Source: Geodermatophilus sabuli (GTDB lineage Bacteria; Actinomycetota; Actinomycetes; Mycobacteriales; Geodermatophilaceae). Taken from it: a DNA stretch of 64,000 bases. Below are positions 1 to 8,939 of the stretch, piece by piece. The stretch lies in assembly GCF_010686765.1 (NCBI RefSeq), contig NZ_JAAGWF010000009.1:124001-188000 (forward strand). The letters run 5' to 3'. A model generated the notes under the pieces. It searched no databases. It saw only the letters and a program-made list of their open reading frames with translations, and was not told the origin of the DNA. The position numbers and the translations under genes are program-made. Each line of letters starts with the position of its first letter. Within the stretch, counting starts at the first letter, position 1.

Positions 1-1027
1 TGCCCTCGCCGGCGAAGGGCCGGGTGATCACCGCACGCTGCTCGAGCGCCGCGGCCAGGCCGGCGGCCTCCTCCCCCACGGCCAGCCAGACGAAGTTCGC
101 CTGGCTGTCGGAGACGTCCAGGCCGCGCTCGCGCAGCGCGCTGGTGAGCCGGTCGCGCTCGGCGGTGACCGCCGCGCAGCGCCGGCGCACCTCGTCCTCG
201 CTGGCCAGGGCCGCCACGGCCGCGGCCTGGGCGAGGCTCGAGACGCTGAAGGGCACGTGCGTCTTGCGGACCGCGTCGGCGACCGCAGGGTCCTCGGCGA
301 CCAGGTAGCCGACCCGGAGACCCGCCAGCCCCCACGCCTTGGAGAAGGTCCGCAGCACGGCCACGTTGGGGCGCCCGCGCATCAGCTCGATCCCGTCGGG
401 GACGTCGGCATCGGTGACGAACTCCCGGTAGGCCTCGTCCAGGACGACGAGCGTGTCGGCGGGCACGGTGTCGAGGAACCGCTCCAGCTCCGCCCTCCGG
501 ACCGCCGTCCCCGTGGGGTTGTTCGGGTTGCAGACGAAGACCACGCGGGTCGTGTCGTCCACCGCCGCGGCCAGCGCCTCGAGGTCGTGGGTGTCGGCGG
601 GGCCGCCGGGGCGCCCGGGCGCCAGCGGCACCTGGACGGCCCGCGCGCCCGCGACGCGGGCCAGCAGCGGGTACATCTCGAACGATCGCCAGGCGAAGGC
701 GATGCTCGTACCCGGGTCGTTGAACGACTGGGCCAGCTGCTGGCAGAGCATGACCGCGCCGCAGCCGGTCACGACCTGGGCGGGGTCGACGCCGTAGCGC
801 TGCGCCAGTGCCGAGGTGAGGACGACGGCCCCGTTGTCGGGGTAGCGGTTGGCCTCCGCGGCAGCGGCGGCCAGGGCCTCGACGACGGCCGGCAGCGGCG
901 GGAACGCGACCTCGTTGCTGGCCAGCTTGACCGCCCGGGCCACGCCGATCTCCCGGGCGAGGTCGGCGGGGTTGCGCCCCGGCCTGTAGGCGGGGAGTTC
1001 CTGCACCGCCGGTCGTGCGCTGACCAC
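1..1027 (-). CDS. hisC: Histidinol-phosphate/aromatic aminotransferase, 3' end beyond window
   Basis: PLP-dependent fold-type I aminotransferase of the HisC/aromatic-aminotransferase group, converting histidinol phosphate or aromatic amino acids to their 2-oxo partners with 2-oxoglutarate. The GTG start at 1027 is preceded by AGGAGG with 7-base spacing. About 342 residues are visible; the family is about 355, so only the extreme C-terminus is missing. Seen: SNEVAFPP near residue 37, the CNPNNPTGT cofactor motif at 166-174, DEAYREF at 197-203 and the Schiff-base lysine K230 in TFSKAWGLAG, followed by LRVGY. Divergent from galE with 53 bases between. With no other his gene in view, the aromatic aminotransferase (Pat) role is equally possible. 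Confidence 0.88.
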   Translation of the reverse strand, partial: MVSARPAVQELPAYRPGRNPADLAREIGVARAVKLASNEVAFPPLPAVVEALAAAAAEANRYPDNGAVVLTSALAQRYGVDPAQVVTGCGAVMLCQQLAQSFNDPGTSIAFAWRSFEMYPLLARVAGARAVQVPLAPGRPGGPADTHDLEALAAAVDDTTRVVFVCNPNNPTGTAVRRAELERFLDTVPADTLVVLDEAYREFVTDADVPDGIELMRGRPNVAVLRTFSKAWGLAGLRVGYLVAEDPAVADAVRKTHVPFSVSSLAQAAAVAALASEDEVRRRCAAVTAERDRLTSALRERGLDVSDSQANFVWLAVGEEAAGLAAALEQRAVITRPFAGEG

Positions 1028-1068
1028 TGCTCTGCCTCCTGACCGCGCGCCCCGGCGCCGCCGGTCCC

Positions 1069-1074
1069 TAGGGT
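1069..1074 (+). promoter_or_regulatory. -10 box for leaderless galE transcript
   Basis: TAGGGT lies six bases before the galE ATG, with no Shine-Dalgarno sequence between, so transcription would start at or next to the start codon. The same arrangement recurs in front of many genes in this window. No clear -35 box is visible. Confidence 0.5.
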
Positions 1075-1080
1075 GGACGC

Positions 1081-2037
1081 ATGCGCGTACTCGTCGCCGG
1101 TGGAGCCGGCTACATCGGCAGCGTAGTCACGGCGGCCCTGCTGGCGGACGGCCACGAGGTGACCGTCCTCGACGACCTCTCCACCGGCCACGCGGACGCC
1201 GTCCCGTCGGGGGCGACGTTCGTGCAGGCGTCCCTGCACGACTCGGCGCCGGTGCTGGCCGACGTCCGGCCGGAGGCGGTGCTGCACTTCGCGGCCAAGA
1301 GCCTGGTCGGCGAGTCGCAGGTCAAGCCCGAGATCTACTGGGACACCAACGTCGCCGGGTCGCTGGCGTTGCTGGAGGCCATGCGCGCGGCCGGCTGCCG
1401 CCGCATCGTCTTCTCCTCCACGGCCGCCACGTACGGCGAGCCCGCGCAGGTGCCCATCCGCGAGGACGCGCCGACCCGCCCCACCAACACCTACGGCGCC
1501 AGCAAGCTCGCCGTGGACGCGATGCTCACGTCCTACGCCACGGCGTACGACTTCGCCGCGGTCAGCCTCCGCTACTTCAACGTGGCCGGCGCCGCCCACG
1601 GGCTGGGTGAGCGGCACACCACCGAGACGCACCTCATCCCGATCGCGCTGCAGGTGGCGGCCGGGACCCGCGAGGCGATCACGGTCTACGGCGAGGACTA
1701 CCCGACGCCGGACGGCACCTGCATCCGCGACTACATCCACGTCTCCGACCTCGCCGACGCGCACCTGCTGGCACTGACCGCCCCCGCGCCGGGCGAGCAC
1801 CGCGTCTACAACCTGGGCAACGGCACCGGCTTCTCCGTGCAGGAGGTCGTGGACGCCGTCCGCGAGGTCACCGGTCATTCGGTGCCGGTCGTCGTCGGCC
1901 AGCGGCGGGCCGGCGACCCGGCTCAACTGGTCGCCTCCAGCGAGCGGATCCGCAGCGACCTCGGGTGGGAGCCGCGGCACACCGACCTCGCCGGCATCGT
2001 CCGCGACGCCTGGGAGACGGCGCAGAAGCGCGCCTGA
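1081..2037 (+). CDS. galE: UDP-glucose 4-epimerase
   Basis: Extended short-chain dehydrogenase that interconverts UDP-glucose and UDP-galactose using bound NAD, feeding cell-wall arabinogalactan and exopolysaccharide precursors; cytosolic. The 318-residue length is normal for actinobacterial GalE. Seen: Rossmann motif GGAGYIGS at 7-14, catalytic Ser/Thr region FSST at 111-114 and the YxxxK pair Y138/K142 in TYGASK, then the C-terminal substrate-binding part with a typical [11 protein letters not shown] segment. Start ATG follows a -10-like TAGGGT, so the mRNA is probably leaderless. The stop codon sits inside a hairpin shared with the convergent downstream gene. Confidence 0.95.
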   Translation: MRVLVAGGAGYIGSVVTAALLADGHEVTVLDDLSTGHADAVPSGATFVQASLHDSAPVLADVRPEAVLHFAAKSLVGESQVKPEIYWDTNVAGSLALLEAMRAAGCRRIVFSSTAATYGEPAQVPIREDAPTRPTNTYGASKLAVDAMLTSYATAYDFAAVSLRYFNVAGAAHGLGERHTTETHLIPIALQVAAGTREAITVYGEDYPTPDGTCIRDYIHVSDLADAHLLALTAPAPGEHRVYNLGNGTGFSVQEVVDAVREVTGHSVPVVVGQRRAGDPAQLVASSERIRSDLGWEPRHTDLAGIVRDAWETAQKRA

Positions 2038-2084
2038 GCGAGGACCCCTCGGCCCCGCCGAGGGGTCGCGGGGTCCTCGCTCAG
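2034..2084. terminator. Bidirectional terminator between galE and CNNM gene
   Basis: Perfect 15-base arms, CTGAGCGAGGACCCC at 2034-2048 and its complement at 2070-2084, with an inner GC-rich hairpin. Both convergent genes have their stop codons inside the arms. No U-tract follows, as is common in actinobacteria. Confidence 0.7.
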
Positions 2085-3400
2085 CCCGCGGTGGGGCCGC
2101 TCGACGCCGGTTCGGTCTCGGTCGCCCCGCTGACCGACAGGCGGGCGATCCTCCGGCCGTCCAGCTCGAGCACGGTGAGCGTCCGGCCCTCGACGTCGAC
2201 GGTGTCCCCCACGTCGGGCAGCCGGCCCAGCTCGGCCAGGACGTACCCGGCGACCGTCTCGTAGGGCCCCTCCGGCAGCCGGAGGCCGGTCACCTCCTCG
2301 AAGTCGTCGAGGTTGAGCAGCCCCTCGACCTCGTGCGGCCCACCCGGCAGCTCGTCGGAGCCCGCGGCCACGTCCTCGTCGTACTCGTCGTAGATCTCGC
2401 CGATGACCTCCTCGATGAGGTCCTCGAGGGTCACGATGCCGTCGGTGCCGCCGTACTCGTCGACGACGATGGCCAGGTGGTGGTTCTCCCGCCGCATCTC
2501 CGACAGCGCGGTGAGGACGCCGGCGGTACCGGGCAGCCGCTTCACCTCGCGTCCGAGGTCGCCGACGGTCGCCGCCCGGCCCGCGGGGTGGTTGGGCAGG
2601 AACAGGTCGCGCACGTGGACGAAGCCCACGACGTCGTCCTCGTCGCGGCCCACCACCGGGTAGCGGGAGTGGCTCGAGTCGTGCACCTGACGGGCGGCGC
2701 GGCTGGCGGTCATCGACGCCTCGAGGAAGTCCACCTCGGTGCGCGGCGTCATCACCTCACGGACCTCGCGGTCACCGGCGCGGAAGACCTCGTCGATGAG
2801 CCGGCGTTCGTCGCTGCTCAGCGACTCGTGGGCGGCGACGAGGTCGCGCAGCTCCTCCTGGCTGATCGCCTCACCGCTGGCCTTGGGGTCACCGCCGAGC
2901 AGCCGGACCAGCACGTTCGTCGACACCGACAGCAGCCAGATGACCGGCCGGAACAGCTTGGCGATGGCGTTCAGCGGAGCGGCCACGAGCAGCGCGAACC
3001 CCTCGGCCCGCTGCAGCGCCAGCCGCTTGGGCGTGAGCTCGCCGACCACGAGGGACAGGTAGCTGATCGCCAGCGTGACGACGACGAACGCCAGCGTCCC
3101 GGCGAGGCTGCTGCCGAGCCCGAGGCGGGTCAGCCAGTCGCCCAGCGGCTCGGACAGCGTGCTGGCGCCGAAGGCGGCGGAGAAGAAGCCGGCGAGCGTG
3201 ACGCCCACCTGGACCGCGGCGAGGAACCGGTTGGGGTCGCTCAGCAGGCGGGCGACGGTGCGGCCCCGCCGGCCTCGCTCGGACATCGAGCGGACCTGGG
3301 ACTCCCGCAGGCTCACCAGCGCGATCTCGGCGCCGGCGAAGGCACCCCCGACCAGCACGAAGACCACGACCATGACGATGTCGAGCCAGACGTCGCTCAC
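2081..3400 (-). CDS. CNNM/CorC-HlyC family membrane protein with CBS pair
   Basis: Membrane protein of the DUF21-CBS-CorC_HlyC family, thought to act in Mg2+/Co2+ efflux or regulation; the 'hemolysin' name is historical. 439 residues. N-terminal DUF21 with about four membrane segments (residues 5-25, roughly 60-80, 98-120 and 135-160), including the conserved GAFAGAEIALVSLR near 19-32. A CBS pair follows at about 215-335, and the C-terminal CorC/HlyC domain at about 350-430 contains VEGLLNLDDF. GTG start at 3400 with GAGGAG ten bases upstream. Convergent with galE. Substrate cannot be told from sequence. Confidence 0.88.
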   Translation of the reverse strand: MSDVWLDIVMVVVFVLVGGAFAGAEIALVSLRESQVRSMSERGRRGRTVARLLSDPNRFLAAVQVGVTLAGFFSAAFGASTLSEPLGDWLTRLGLGSSLAGTLAFVVVTLAISYLSLVVGELTPKRLALQRAEGFALLVAAPLNAIAKLFRPVIWLLSVSTNVLVRLLGGDPKASGEAISQEELRDLVAAHESLSSDERRLIDEVFRAGDREVREVMTPRTEVDFLEASMTASRAARQVHDSSHSRYPVVGRDEDDVVGFVHVRDLFLPNHPAGRAATVGDLGREVKRLPGTAGVLTALSEMRRENHHLAIVVDEYGGTDGIVTLEDLIEEVIGEIYDEYDEDVAAGSDELPGGPHEVEGLLNLDDFEEVTGLRLPEGPYETVAGYVLAELGRLPDVGDTVDVEGRTLTVLELDGRRIARLSVSGATETEPASSGPTAG

Positions 3401-3608
3401 CGGCGGCGCGCTCCTCGGTGTGTTCGTTGTCCCGGACGCCCACCATGCTGCCCGTCATCGGCCTGGCGGCCTACCGGAGGCCCCTCTCGAGGGTTGAGTC
3501 GAACCAAACGTGAGCTGTGCCACATCTGACTGTCCGTGGTGACGGAAGTGCGGTTAGTCTTCGTCGACAGTAACGATTCGTGATCCAGCAACTCGTGAGG
3601 GTTACCCC

Positions 3609-4544
3609 GTGCATCACACCCCGGCGGGACCCCCGCTGTCTTCCCGGCTCGCCGCCACCCTCGGTCGCTGGTCCTCCGTCCTGCGCCGCGTCCTCCGCCT
3701 GCGCCAGCTCCTGCCCGTCCTCGTCGTGGCCGGGGCGGTCGCCACCATCGCCCTCGCCGTCCCGATGGTCTCCAGCGCCATGACCGGCGCCTCTGATCCC
3801 GTCTCGCTCGAGTCGACCGCCGCGACGGCCGGTGCGCCCGTCGACGGGTCGCCGTCCACCGCGGACCCCGGCACGGGGGCTGACGCGGGTGCGGGCTCCG
3901 GCGGCACGGTCCAGTTGGGAGTCGACGGCGTCCCGACGCCCGCGCCGGATGCGCCGGTCACCGCGCCCGCGCCGGAGGTGCCGGCCCCGGCTGCGGTCGA
4001 GGAGCCGACGCCCGAGGCCGACGTCCCGGCCCAGGAGGACACCGCCCCGGCGCCTGCCCCGGCCCCCGCCGCTGTCGAGAAGCCCCAGCCCGCTCCGGCT
4101 CCGGCCCCGGCCCCGGCTCCGGCTCCCGCTCCGCGCGCGACCGCGGCCGCGGCCGCCGCACCGGCCGATCCCACCGCCGAGGGGCAGGTGCTGGCGCTGG
4201 TGAACCAGGAGCGCTCGGGTGCCGGCTGCGCGCCACTGGTGGCCGACGGAGGCCTCGCCGGCGTCGCCCGGGCGCACAGCGCGGACATGCGCGACCGCGA
4301 CTTCTTCTCGCACACCAACCTCGAGGGCCTCTCACCCTTCGACCGCGCCGAGAAGGCCGGCATCACGAACTCGCGGGCGGAGAACATCGCCTACGGCCAG
4401 CCCGACCCGGCCGCGGTCATGAAGGCCTGGATGAACAGCGCCGGGCACCGTGCCAACATCCTCGACTGCAGCCTGCGCACGCTCGGCGTGGGCATCGCGG
4501 AGGGCCCGGGCGGCCCCTGGTGGACGCAACTCTTCGGCTCCTGA
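3609..4544 (+). CDS. Secreted CAP-domain (SCP/PR1) protein
   Basis: Exported or membrane-anchored protein with a C-terminal CAP domain. 311 residues: a basic N-terminus, a hydrophobic segment at about 33-55 (signal anchor or long signal peptide), a roughly 120-residue Pro/Ala/Glu-rich linker suited to crossing the cell wall, then a CAP domain at about 190-311. CAP hallmarks seen: VNQERSGAGCAPL, ARAHSADM, FFSHTNLEG, RAENIAYG and NSAGHRANIL, with the two histidines of the usual metal-binding cavity. GTG start with GAGGG upstream. Bacterial members have unproven function; YkwD-type homologues are cell-wall associated. The repetitive PA/AP codons give a DNA low-complexity stretch near 4080-4140. 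Confidence 0.88.
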   Translation: MHHTPAGPPLSSRLAATLGRWSSVLRRVLRLRQLLPVLVVAGAVATIALAVPMVSSAMTGASDPVSLESTAATAGAPVDGSPSTADPGTGADAGAGSGGTVQLGVDGVPTPAPDAPVTAPAPEVPAPAAVEEPTPEADVPAQEDTAPAPAPAPAAVEKPQPAPAPAPAPAPAPAPRATAAAAAAPADPTAEGQVLALVNQERSGAGCAPLVADGGLAGVARAHSADMRDRDFFSHTNLEGLSPFDRAEKAGITNSRAENIAYGQPDPAAVMKAWMNSAGHRANILDCSLRTLGVGIAEGPGGPWWTQLFGS

Positions 4545-4639
4545 GGGCCCCGCGCGTTCCCCGACGTCGACGACTTCGGGGGGACCGCACCTGCCGACGA
4601 CCCTCGTCGCGCTGCCCCCCCGGAGTCGCGGCGCGGCAC

Positions 4640-5085
4640 AGCGCGCACCTGCGCGACCAGCGCCACCGGGTCGCGCAGGTCGGCGGCTGCGACGTGCAGA
4701 GGGCGGGAAGGGCGAGGTCCACCCGCGCCACGAACCGGCCCTGATCGGTCCGCACGGTGGACTGCGGGACGGCGACGAGCCCGGCCAGCGCGAGGACGAC
4801 ACGCAGTCGCGACTCCTGCTGCGACTGCGCGCGAGCATCCGTGGGATCCACCGACCGCTGCGCTCGCCGCCCCCCGGCGGCCGACCACCACGGCGGCAGC
4901 GTCGAGCAGCTCCCCGCGACTCACTGCGGTCCGCCGGAGCGGCACGTCCAGCGCCGGCACCGACTCGAGGGACGGCGGCAGGTCGGCGTCGACGTACCCC
5001 CCGGGTGGAGGCGTCGCCAGGCGGTGCCCCGCAGCGCTCCCTCGGTCAGCAGGCCGTCGGCGAGCGCGTCGCCCTCCCGGGACAC
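4640..5085 (-). pseudogene. Decayed DUF559/AbiEi-like endonuclease-domain gene
   Basis: No intact gene occupies 4545-5344, but the reverse strand carries, in the right order, fragments of a family common in Geodermatophilaceae: an AbiEi-like N-terminus plus a Vsr-like DUF559 C-terminus. Seen: ADGLLTEGALRGTAWRRL (about 5061-5000), then after a frameshift in a C-run near 4998-5006 GGYVDADLPPSLE and AVVVGRR (to about 4870), then after loss of the middle ESRLRVVLALAGLVAVPQ and GRFVARVDLALP (about 4815-4705), then after a further shift and loss of the nuclease core LHVAAADLRDPVALVAQVRA (4699-4640). At least two frameshifts and two internal deletions. Family assignment is from memory of the motifs. 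Confidence 0.6.
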
Positions 5086-5266
5086 GCACCCGCGGAGCGC
5101 TGGCGGGCGGTGGGGGCTCGGCACCGCGACAGCTCGCCCGGGCGGCGCCGCCGTCCGCGGGTGCCGTCCACAGGGACAGCGACTCCGGGGAAGGCGTTCC
5201 CGCGCGGACGCGCGGAGGCCCCACTTCCCCGGAGTCGCGCCGTCCGGCAGAACGGCCGGCACACGT

Positions 5267-5301
5267 CAGTGGCCCCCTCGGAGGTGCCGAGGGGGCCACT
5301 G
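5267..5301 (-). terminator. Terminator downstream of icd
   Basis: Perfect 15-base stem, CAGTGGCCCCCTCGG and its complement, around a 5-base loop (5282-5286), 43 bases after the icd stop. Confidence 0.75.
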
Positions 5302-5344
5302 GCGTGCGGTGGTCACCGGACGGTGACCGGGAGGGGGTGCTCCG

Positions 5345-6559
5345 TCAGGCCATCGCCTTCTGCAGGTTGGTGTCGATCGCGGCCAGGAAGTCCTGGGTGG
5401 TGAGCCACGGCTGGTCGCGGGAGATCAGCAGCGCGAGGTCCTTGGTCATCTGGCCGCCCTCGACGGTGTCGATGCAGACCTGCTCCAGGGTCTCGGCGAA
5501 GCGGGTCACCTCGGGGGTGCCGTCCAGCTTGCCGCGGTGCGCCAGCCCCCGCGTCCAGGCGAAGATCGACGCGATCGGGTTGGTCGACGTCTCCTTGCCC
5601 TGCTGGTGCTGGCGGTAGTGGCGGGTGACCGTGCCGTGGGCGGCCTCGGCCTCGACGGTGCGGCCGTCCGGGCTCATCAGCACCGAGGTCATCAGGCCCA
5701 GTGACCCGAAGCCCTGCGCGACCGTGTCGGACTGCACGTCACCGTCGTAGTTCTTGCAGGCCCAGACGTAGCCGCCCTCCCACTTGAGGGAGGCCGCGAC
5801 CATGTCGTCGATCAGCCGGTGCTCGTAGGTGATGCCGGCTTCCTCGAACTTCGCGGCGAACTCCGCCTGGAAGGTCTCCTCGAACAGGTCCTTGAACCGC
5901 CCGTCGTAGGCCTTGAGGATCGTGTTCTTGGTGGACAGGTAGAGCGGGTAGCCGCGCTGCAGCGAGTAGTTCATCGAGGCGCGGGCGAAGTCGCGGATCG
6001 ACTCGTCCAGGTTGTACATCGCCATGGCGACGCCGCCACCGGGCGACTGGAACACCTCGTGCTCGATCGGCGCGGAGCCGTCCTTCGGCGTGAAGGTGAG
6101 GGTCAGCGTGCCCTCGCCCGGGAACCGGAAGTCGGTGGCGCGGTACTGGTCGCCGAAGGCGTGGCGGCCGACGACGATCGGCTTGGTCCAGCCCGGCACC
6201 AGCCGCGGCACGTTCGACATGATGATCGGCTCGCGGAAGATCACGCCGCCGAGGATGTTGCGGATGGTGCCGTTCGGGGACCGGTACATCCGCTGGAGGC
6301 CGAACTCCTCGACCCGCGCCTCGTCCGGGGTGATCGTCGCGCACTTGACGCCGACGCCGTGCCGCTGGATGGCGTTGGCGGCGTCGACCGTGATCTGGTC
6401 GTCGGTCTCGTCGCGCTTCTCGATCCCGAGGTCGTAGTACTCGAGCTCCACGTCGAGGTACGGGAGGATCAGCTGGTCCTTGATGAACTGCCAGATGATC
6501 CGGGTCATCTCGTCGCCGTCGAGTTCCACGACGGTGCCCTCGACCTTGATCTTGCTCAC
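5345..6559 (-). CDS. icd: NADP-dependent isocitrate dehydrogenase
   Basis: Converts isocitrate and NADP+ to 2-oxoglutarate, CO2 and NADPH in the TCA cycle. 404 residues, the length of the homodimeric eukaryote-like (type II) enzyme rather than the long monomeric form. Seen: [11 protein letters not shown] at 13-23, [12 protein letters not shown] (substrate phosphate and carboxylate binding) near 94-105, the [12 protein letters not shown] segment, the KDLFEETFQ segment, the DDMVA metal-binding aspartates and [14 protein letters not shown] near the C-terminus, typical of NADP specificity. GTG start with GAGGAG eight bases upstream. Followed by a strong terminator, so probably monocistronic or the last gene after mdh. 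Confidence 0.96.
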   Translation of the reverse strand: MSKIKVEGTVVELDGDEMTRIIWQFIKDQLILPYLDVELEYYDLGIEKRDETDDQITVDAANAIQRHGVGVKCATITPDEARVEEFGLQRMYRSPNGTIRNILGGVIFREPIIMSNVPRLVPGWTKPIVVGRHAFGDQYRATDFRFPGEGTLTLTFTPKDGSAPIEHEVFQSPGGGVAMAMYNLDESIRDFARASMNYSLQRGYPLYLSTKNTILKAYDGRFKDLFEETFQAEFAAKFEEAGITYEHRLIDDMVAASLKWEGGYVWACKNYDGDVQSDTVAQGFGSLGLMTSVLMSPDGRTVEAEAAHGTVTRHYRQHQQGKETSTNPIASIFAWTRGLAHRGKLDGTPEVTRFAETLEQVCIDTVEGGQMTKDLALLISRDQPWLTTQDFLAAIDTNLQKAMA

Positions 6560-6671
6560 GTGCTCTCCTCGCTAGCGCTCGTCGACCGCGTTCGCGGCTG
6601 CTGTGCCTCCCGGTGCGCGACCGAGCTCGCGCGCACCAGGTGGTCTGTCCCTACGTCTCCGGGCGTCGTGC

Positions 6672-7625
6672 TCAGAGGTCGGCCACGTCGGCCTGCTTGG
6701 CGCGGACGGCCTCGGCCGCCTCGCGCAGCCCCGCCTGCTCGCTCTCGGTCAGGTCACCCTCGACCACCCGGCGGATGCCCTCGCGCCCGATCTCGGCCTC
6801 GACCCCCAGGTAGACCCCGGAGATGCCGTACTCGCCGTCCACCCAGGCGCAGACCGGCATGACGGTGCCGGAGTCCTCCATGACCGCGCGGGCCATGCGG
6901 GCCGCCGCGGCCGACGGCGCGTAGTACGCCGAGCCGGTCTTCAGCAGCGCCACGACCTCGGCGCCGCCGTTGCGGGTCCGGTCGACCAGGTGCTCGATGC
7001 GATCGGCGGGCAGGACGTCGGCCAGCGGCTTGCCGTCGACGGTGCACCGCGAGGGCACCGGCACCATGGTGTCGCCGTGCGAGCCCAGCGTCAGGGTGCG
7101 CACCGAGCCGACCGGGACGCCGAGCTCCTCGGCGACGTTGTTGCTGAACCGCGCGGTGTCGAGCATGCCGGCCTGGCCCATGACGCGGTTCTTCGGGAAG
7201 CCGGTCGCCAGCTGGGCCAGCGCGGTCATCTCGTCGAGCGGGTTGGACACCACGATCACCACGGCGTCGGGCGAGGTGCTGGCGATGTTCTCGGCGACCT
7301 GACGGACGATCTTGGCGTTGGTCTCGATCAGGTCCATGCGGCTCATGCCCGGCTTCCGGGGCAGGCCCGCGGTGACCACGACGACGTCGGAGCCCTCGGT
7401 GCCCTCGTAGGACCCCCCGCCGACCCCGACGACCTTCGTCTCGAAGCCCTCGATCGGGCGGGACTGGTTCATGTCGAGGGCGATGCCCTCGGGCTTGCCC
7501 TCGACGATGTCGGTGAGCACGACGGTGTCGAAGATGTCGTACTCCGCGAGGCGGAGGGCGGTGGTCGAGCCGTAGAAACCGGCACCGACGACGGTGACCT
7601 TGCCGTTCCGGGGCTGCTCTGCCAT
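6672..7625 (-). CDS. mdh: Malate dehydrogenase (LDH-like type)
   Basis: NAD-dependent oxidation of malate to oxaloacetate in the TCA cycle. 317 residues from the ATG at 7625; 19 further in-frame upstream codons are unlikely to be translated because they lack family similarity. Seen: NAD-binding GAGFYGST, substrate loop arginines in GLPRKPGMSRMDL, the VSNPLDEMT segment and the catalytic histidine in LGSHGDTMVP. The pattern is the LDH-like MDH group (as in Bacillus-type Mdh). Codirectional with icd (112 bases downstream), placing two consecutive TCA dehydrogenases together. No convincing ribosome-binding site. Confidence 0.93.
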   Translation of the reverse strand: MAEQPRNGKVTVVGAGFYGSTTALRLAEYDIFDTVVLTDIVEGKPEGIALDMNQSRPIEGFETKVVGVGGGSYEGTEGSDVVVVTAGLPRKPGMSRMDLIETNAKIVRQVAENIASTSPDAVVIVVSNPLDEMTALAQLATGFPKNRVMGQAGMLDTARFSNNVAEELGVPVGSVRTLTLGSHGDTMVPVPSRCTVDGKPLADVLPADRIEHLVDRTRNGGAEVVALLKTGSAYYAPSAAAARMARAVMEDSGTVMPVCAWVDGEYGISGVYLGVEAEIGREGIRRVVEGDLTESEQAGLREAAEAVRAKQADVADL

Positions 7626-7678
7626 GGCGGCCAACCTATCGCTGCCCGGAGAGAGCCGCCTGCGGGGGTCGGCGGGGC

Positions 7679-7978
7679 TCAACCGCCGGGGACGGACAGG
7701 GTGACCGCGGTGAGGGCGATCCCGACACCCGCCAGCAGCACGACGTCCACGGGCCGGCTGCGGACGGCGAGGAAGCCCACCCTGCGGACCGGGAGCAGGA
7801 GCCGCAGCAGCCCACCGGCCACCAGGGCCAGCCCGATGACGACCAGGCCCCGCCGCCAGTGCTCGACGGCGACCATCAGCAGACCCACGGCCACCGCCAC
7901 CAGCACCACCAGCAGCGGGAGCTGCCGGATCAGGCCGGCCAGGAACGGCCGGCGGGTGTACAGCGGCGGGCGGGTCAT
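7679..7978 (-). CDS. DUF3017 small membrane protein
   Basis: 99-residue integral membrane protein of the actinobacterial DUF3017 family, function unknown. Three hydrophobic segments are visible at about 15-35 (LPLLVVLVAVAVGLLMVAV), 41-58 and 77-95. Its ATG overlaps the folD stop in a TGATG arrangement (shared base at 7978), so translation is coupled to folD. The folD-DUF3017 pair is conserved in mycobacteria (Rv3356c-Rv3355c), suggesting the link is functional, but no activity is known. Confidence 0.85.
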   Translation of the reverse strand: MTRPPLYTRRPFLAGLIRQLPLLVVLVAVAVGLLMVAVEHWRRGLVVIGLALVAGGLLRLLLPVRRVGFLAVRSRPVDVVLLAGVGIALTAVTLSVPGG

Positions 7979-8841
7979 CAGGGGGTGGTGATGCCCGCCG
8001 CCTGCTCCGCGGCCAGGACGACGTTCTGCAGCAGCATCGCGCGCGTCATGGGCCCCACGCCGCCCGGGTTGGGCGCGAAGAACCCGGCCACCTCGGCGAC
8101 GTCCAGGGCGACGTCCCCGGCGATCTTGCCGTCGACCCGGCTCACGCCCACGTCCAGGACGGCGACGCCCGGCTTCACGACGTCCTTGGTGACCAGGCCG
8201 GGCACCCCGGCGGCGGCCACGATGACGTCCGCCGTCCGCAGGTGCGACTCCAGGTCGCGCGTGCCCGTGTGGCAGAGGGTCACCGTGGCGTTCTCGCTGC
8301 GGCGGGTGAGGATCAGGCCCAGCGGCCGGCCGACGGTGATGCCGCGGCCGACGACGACCACCTCGGCGCCCTTGATGGGCACGTCGAAGCGGCGGAGCAG
8401 CTCGACGATGCCGACCGGCGTGCACGGCAGCGGCCCGGGGACGTTGAGCACGAGGCGGCCGAGGTTGACCGGGTGCAGCCCGTCGGCGTCCTTGCTCGGG
8501 TCCATCCGCTCGAGGACGACGGTCTCGTCGATCCCCTTGGGCAGTGGCAGCTGGACGATGTAGCCGGTGCAGGTCGGGTCGGCGTTGAGCTCGTCGACCA
8601 CCTCGAGGACGTCGTCCAGGGTGGCGGTCGCCGGCAGCTCCTTCTGGATGCTGGCGATGCCGACCTGCGCGCAGTCGGAGTGCTTGGCGTTGACGTACCA
8701 CCGGCTGCCGGGGTCGTCGCCGACCAGGAGCGTCCCGAGTCCCGGCCGGTGGCCGGCCTCGGTGAGCGCGGCGACCCGTTCGGTCAGCTCGGCACGGATG
8801 GCTGCAGCGGTGGACTTGCCGTCCAGGATCGTCGCGGGCAC
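7978..8841 (-). CDS. folD: Methylene-THF dehydrogenase/cyclohydrolase
   Basis: Bifunctional FolD: NADP-dependent oxidation of 5,10-methylene-tetrahydrofolate and hydrolysis of the methenyl form to 10-formyl-THF, supplying formyl groups to PurN and PurH encoded nearby. 287 residues, standard length. Seen: catalytic YVNAK (Y49, K53), [18 protein letters not shown] and the NADP-binding [12 protein letters not shown], then [11 protein letters not shown] near the C-terminus. GTG start; a -10-like CACACT lies seven bases upstream, consistent with a leaderless transcript. Coupled by overlap to the DUF3017 gene. Confidence 0.96.
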   Translation of the reverse strand: MPATILDGKSTAAAIRAELTERVAALTEAGHRPGLGTLLVGDDPGSRWYVNAKHSDCAQVGIASIQKELPATATLDDVLEVVDELNADPTCTGYIVQLPLPKGIDETVVLERMDPSKDADGLHPVNLGRLVLNVPGPLPCTPVGIVELLRRFDVPIKGAEVVVVGRGITVGRPLGLILTRRSENATVTLCHTGTRDLESHLRTADVIVAAAGVPGLVTKDVVKPGVAVLDVGVSRVDGKIAGDVALDVAEVAGFFAPNPGGVGPMTRAMLLQNVVLAAEQAAGITTP

Positions 8842-8939
8842 GGCAGACAGTGTGCCCGAGCGGGTCCGGGAAGGCAGAGGGCGGCTCTAGGCTGCCGCCA
8901 GCGGGCGCCTTCCCCGCCTGCCGACCGCGAGGAGAGCAG

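Noticed and set aside
4391-5403. Long open frames on both strands in the 800-base gap
   Set aside because: They are high-GC shadow frames; the only family-like peptides are scattered over different frames, which fits a pseudogene rather than an intact gene.
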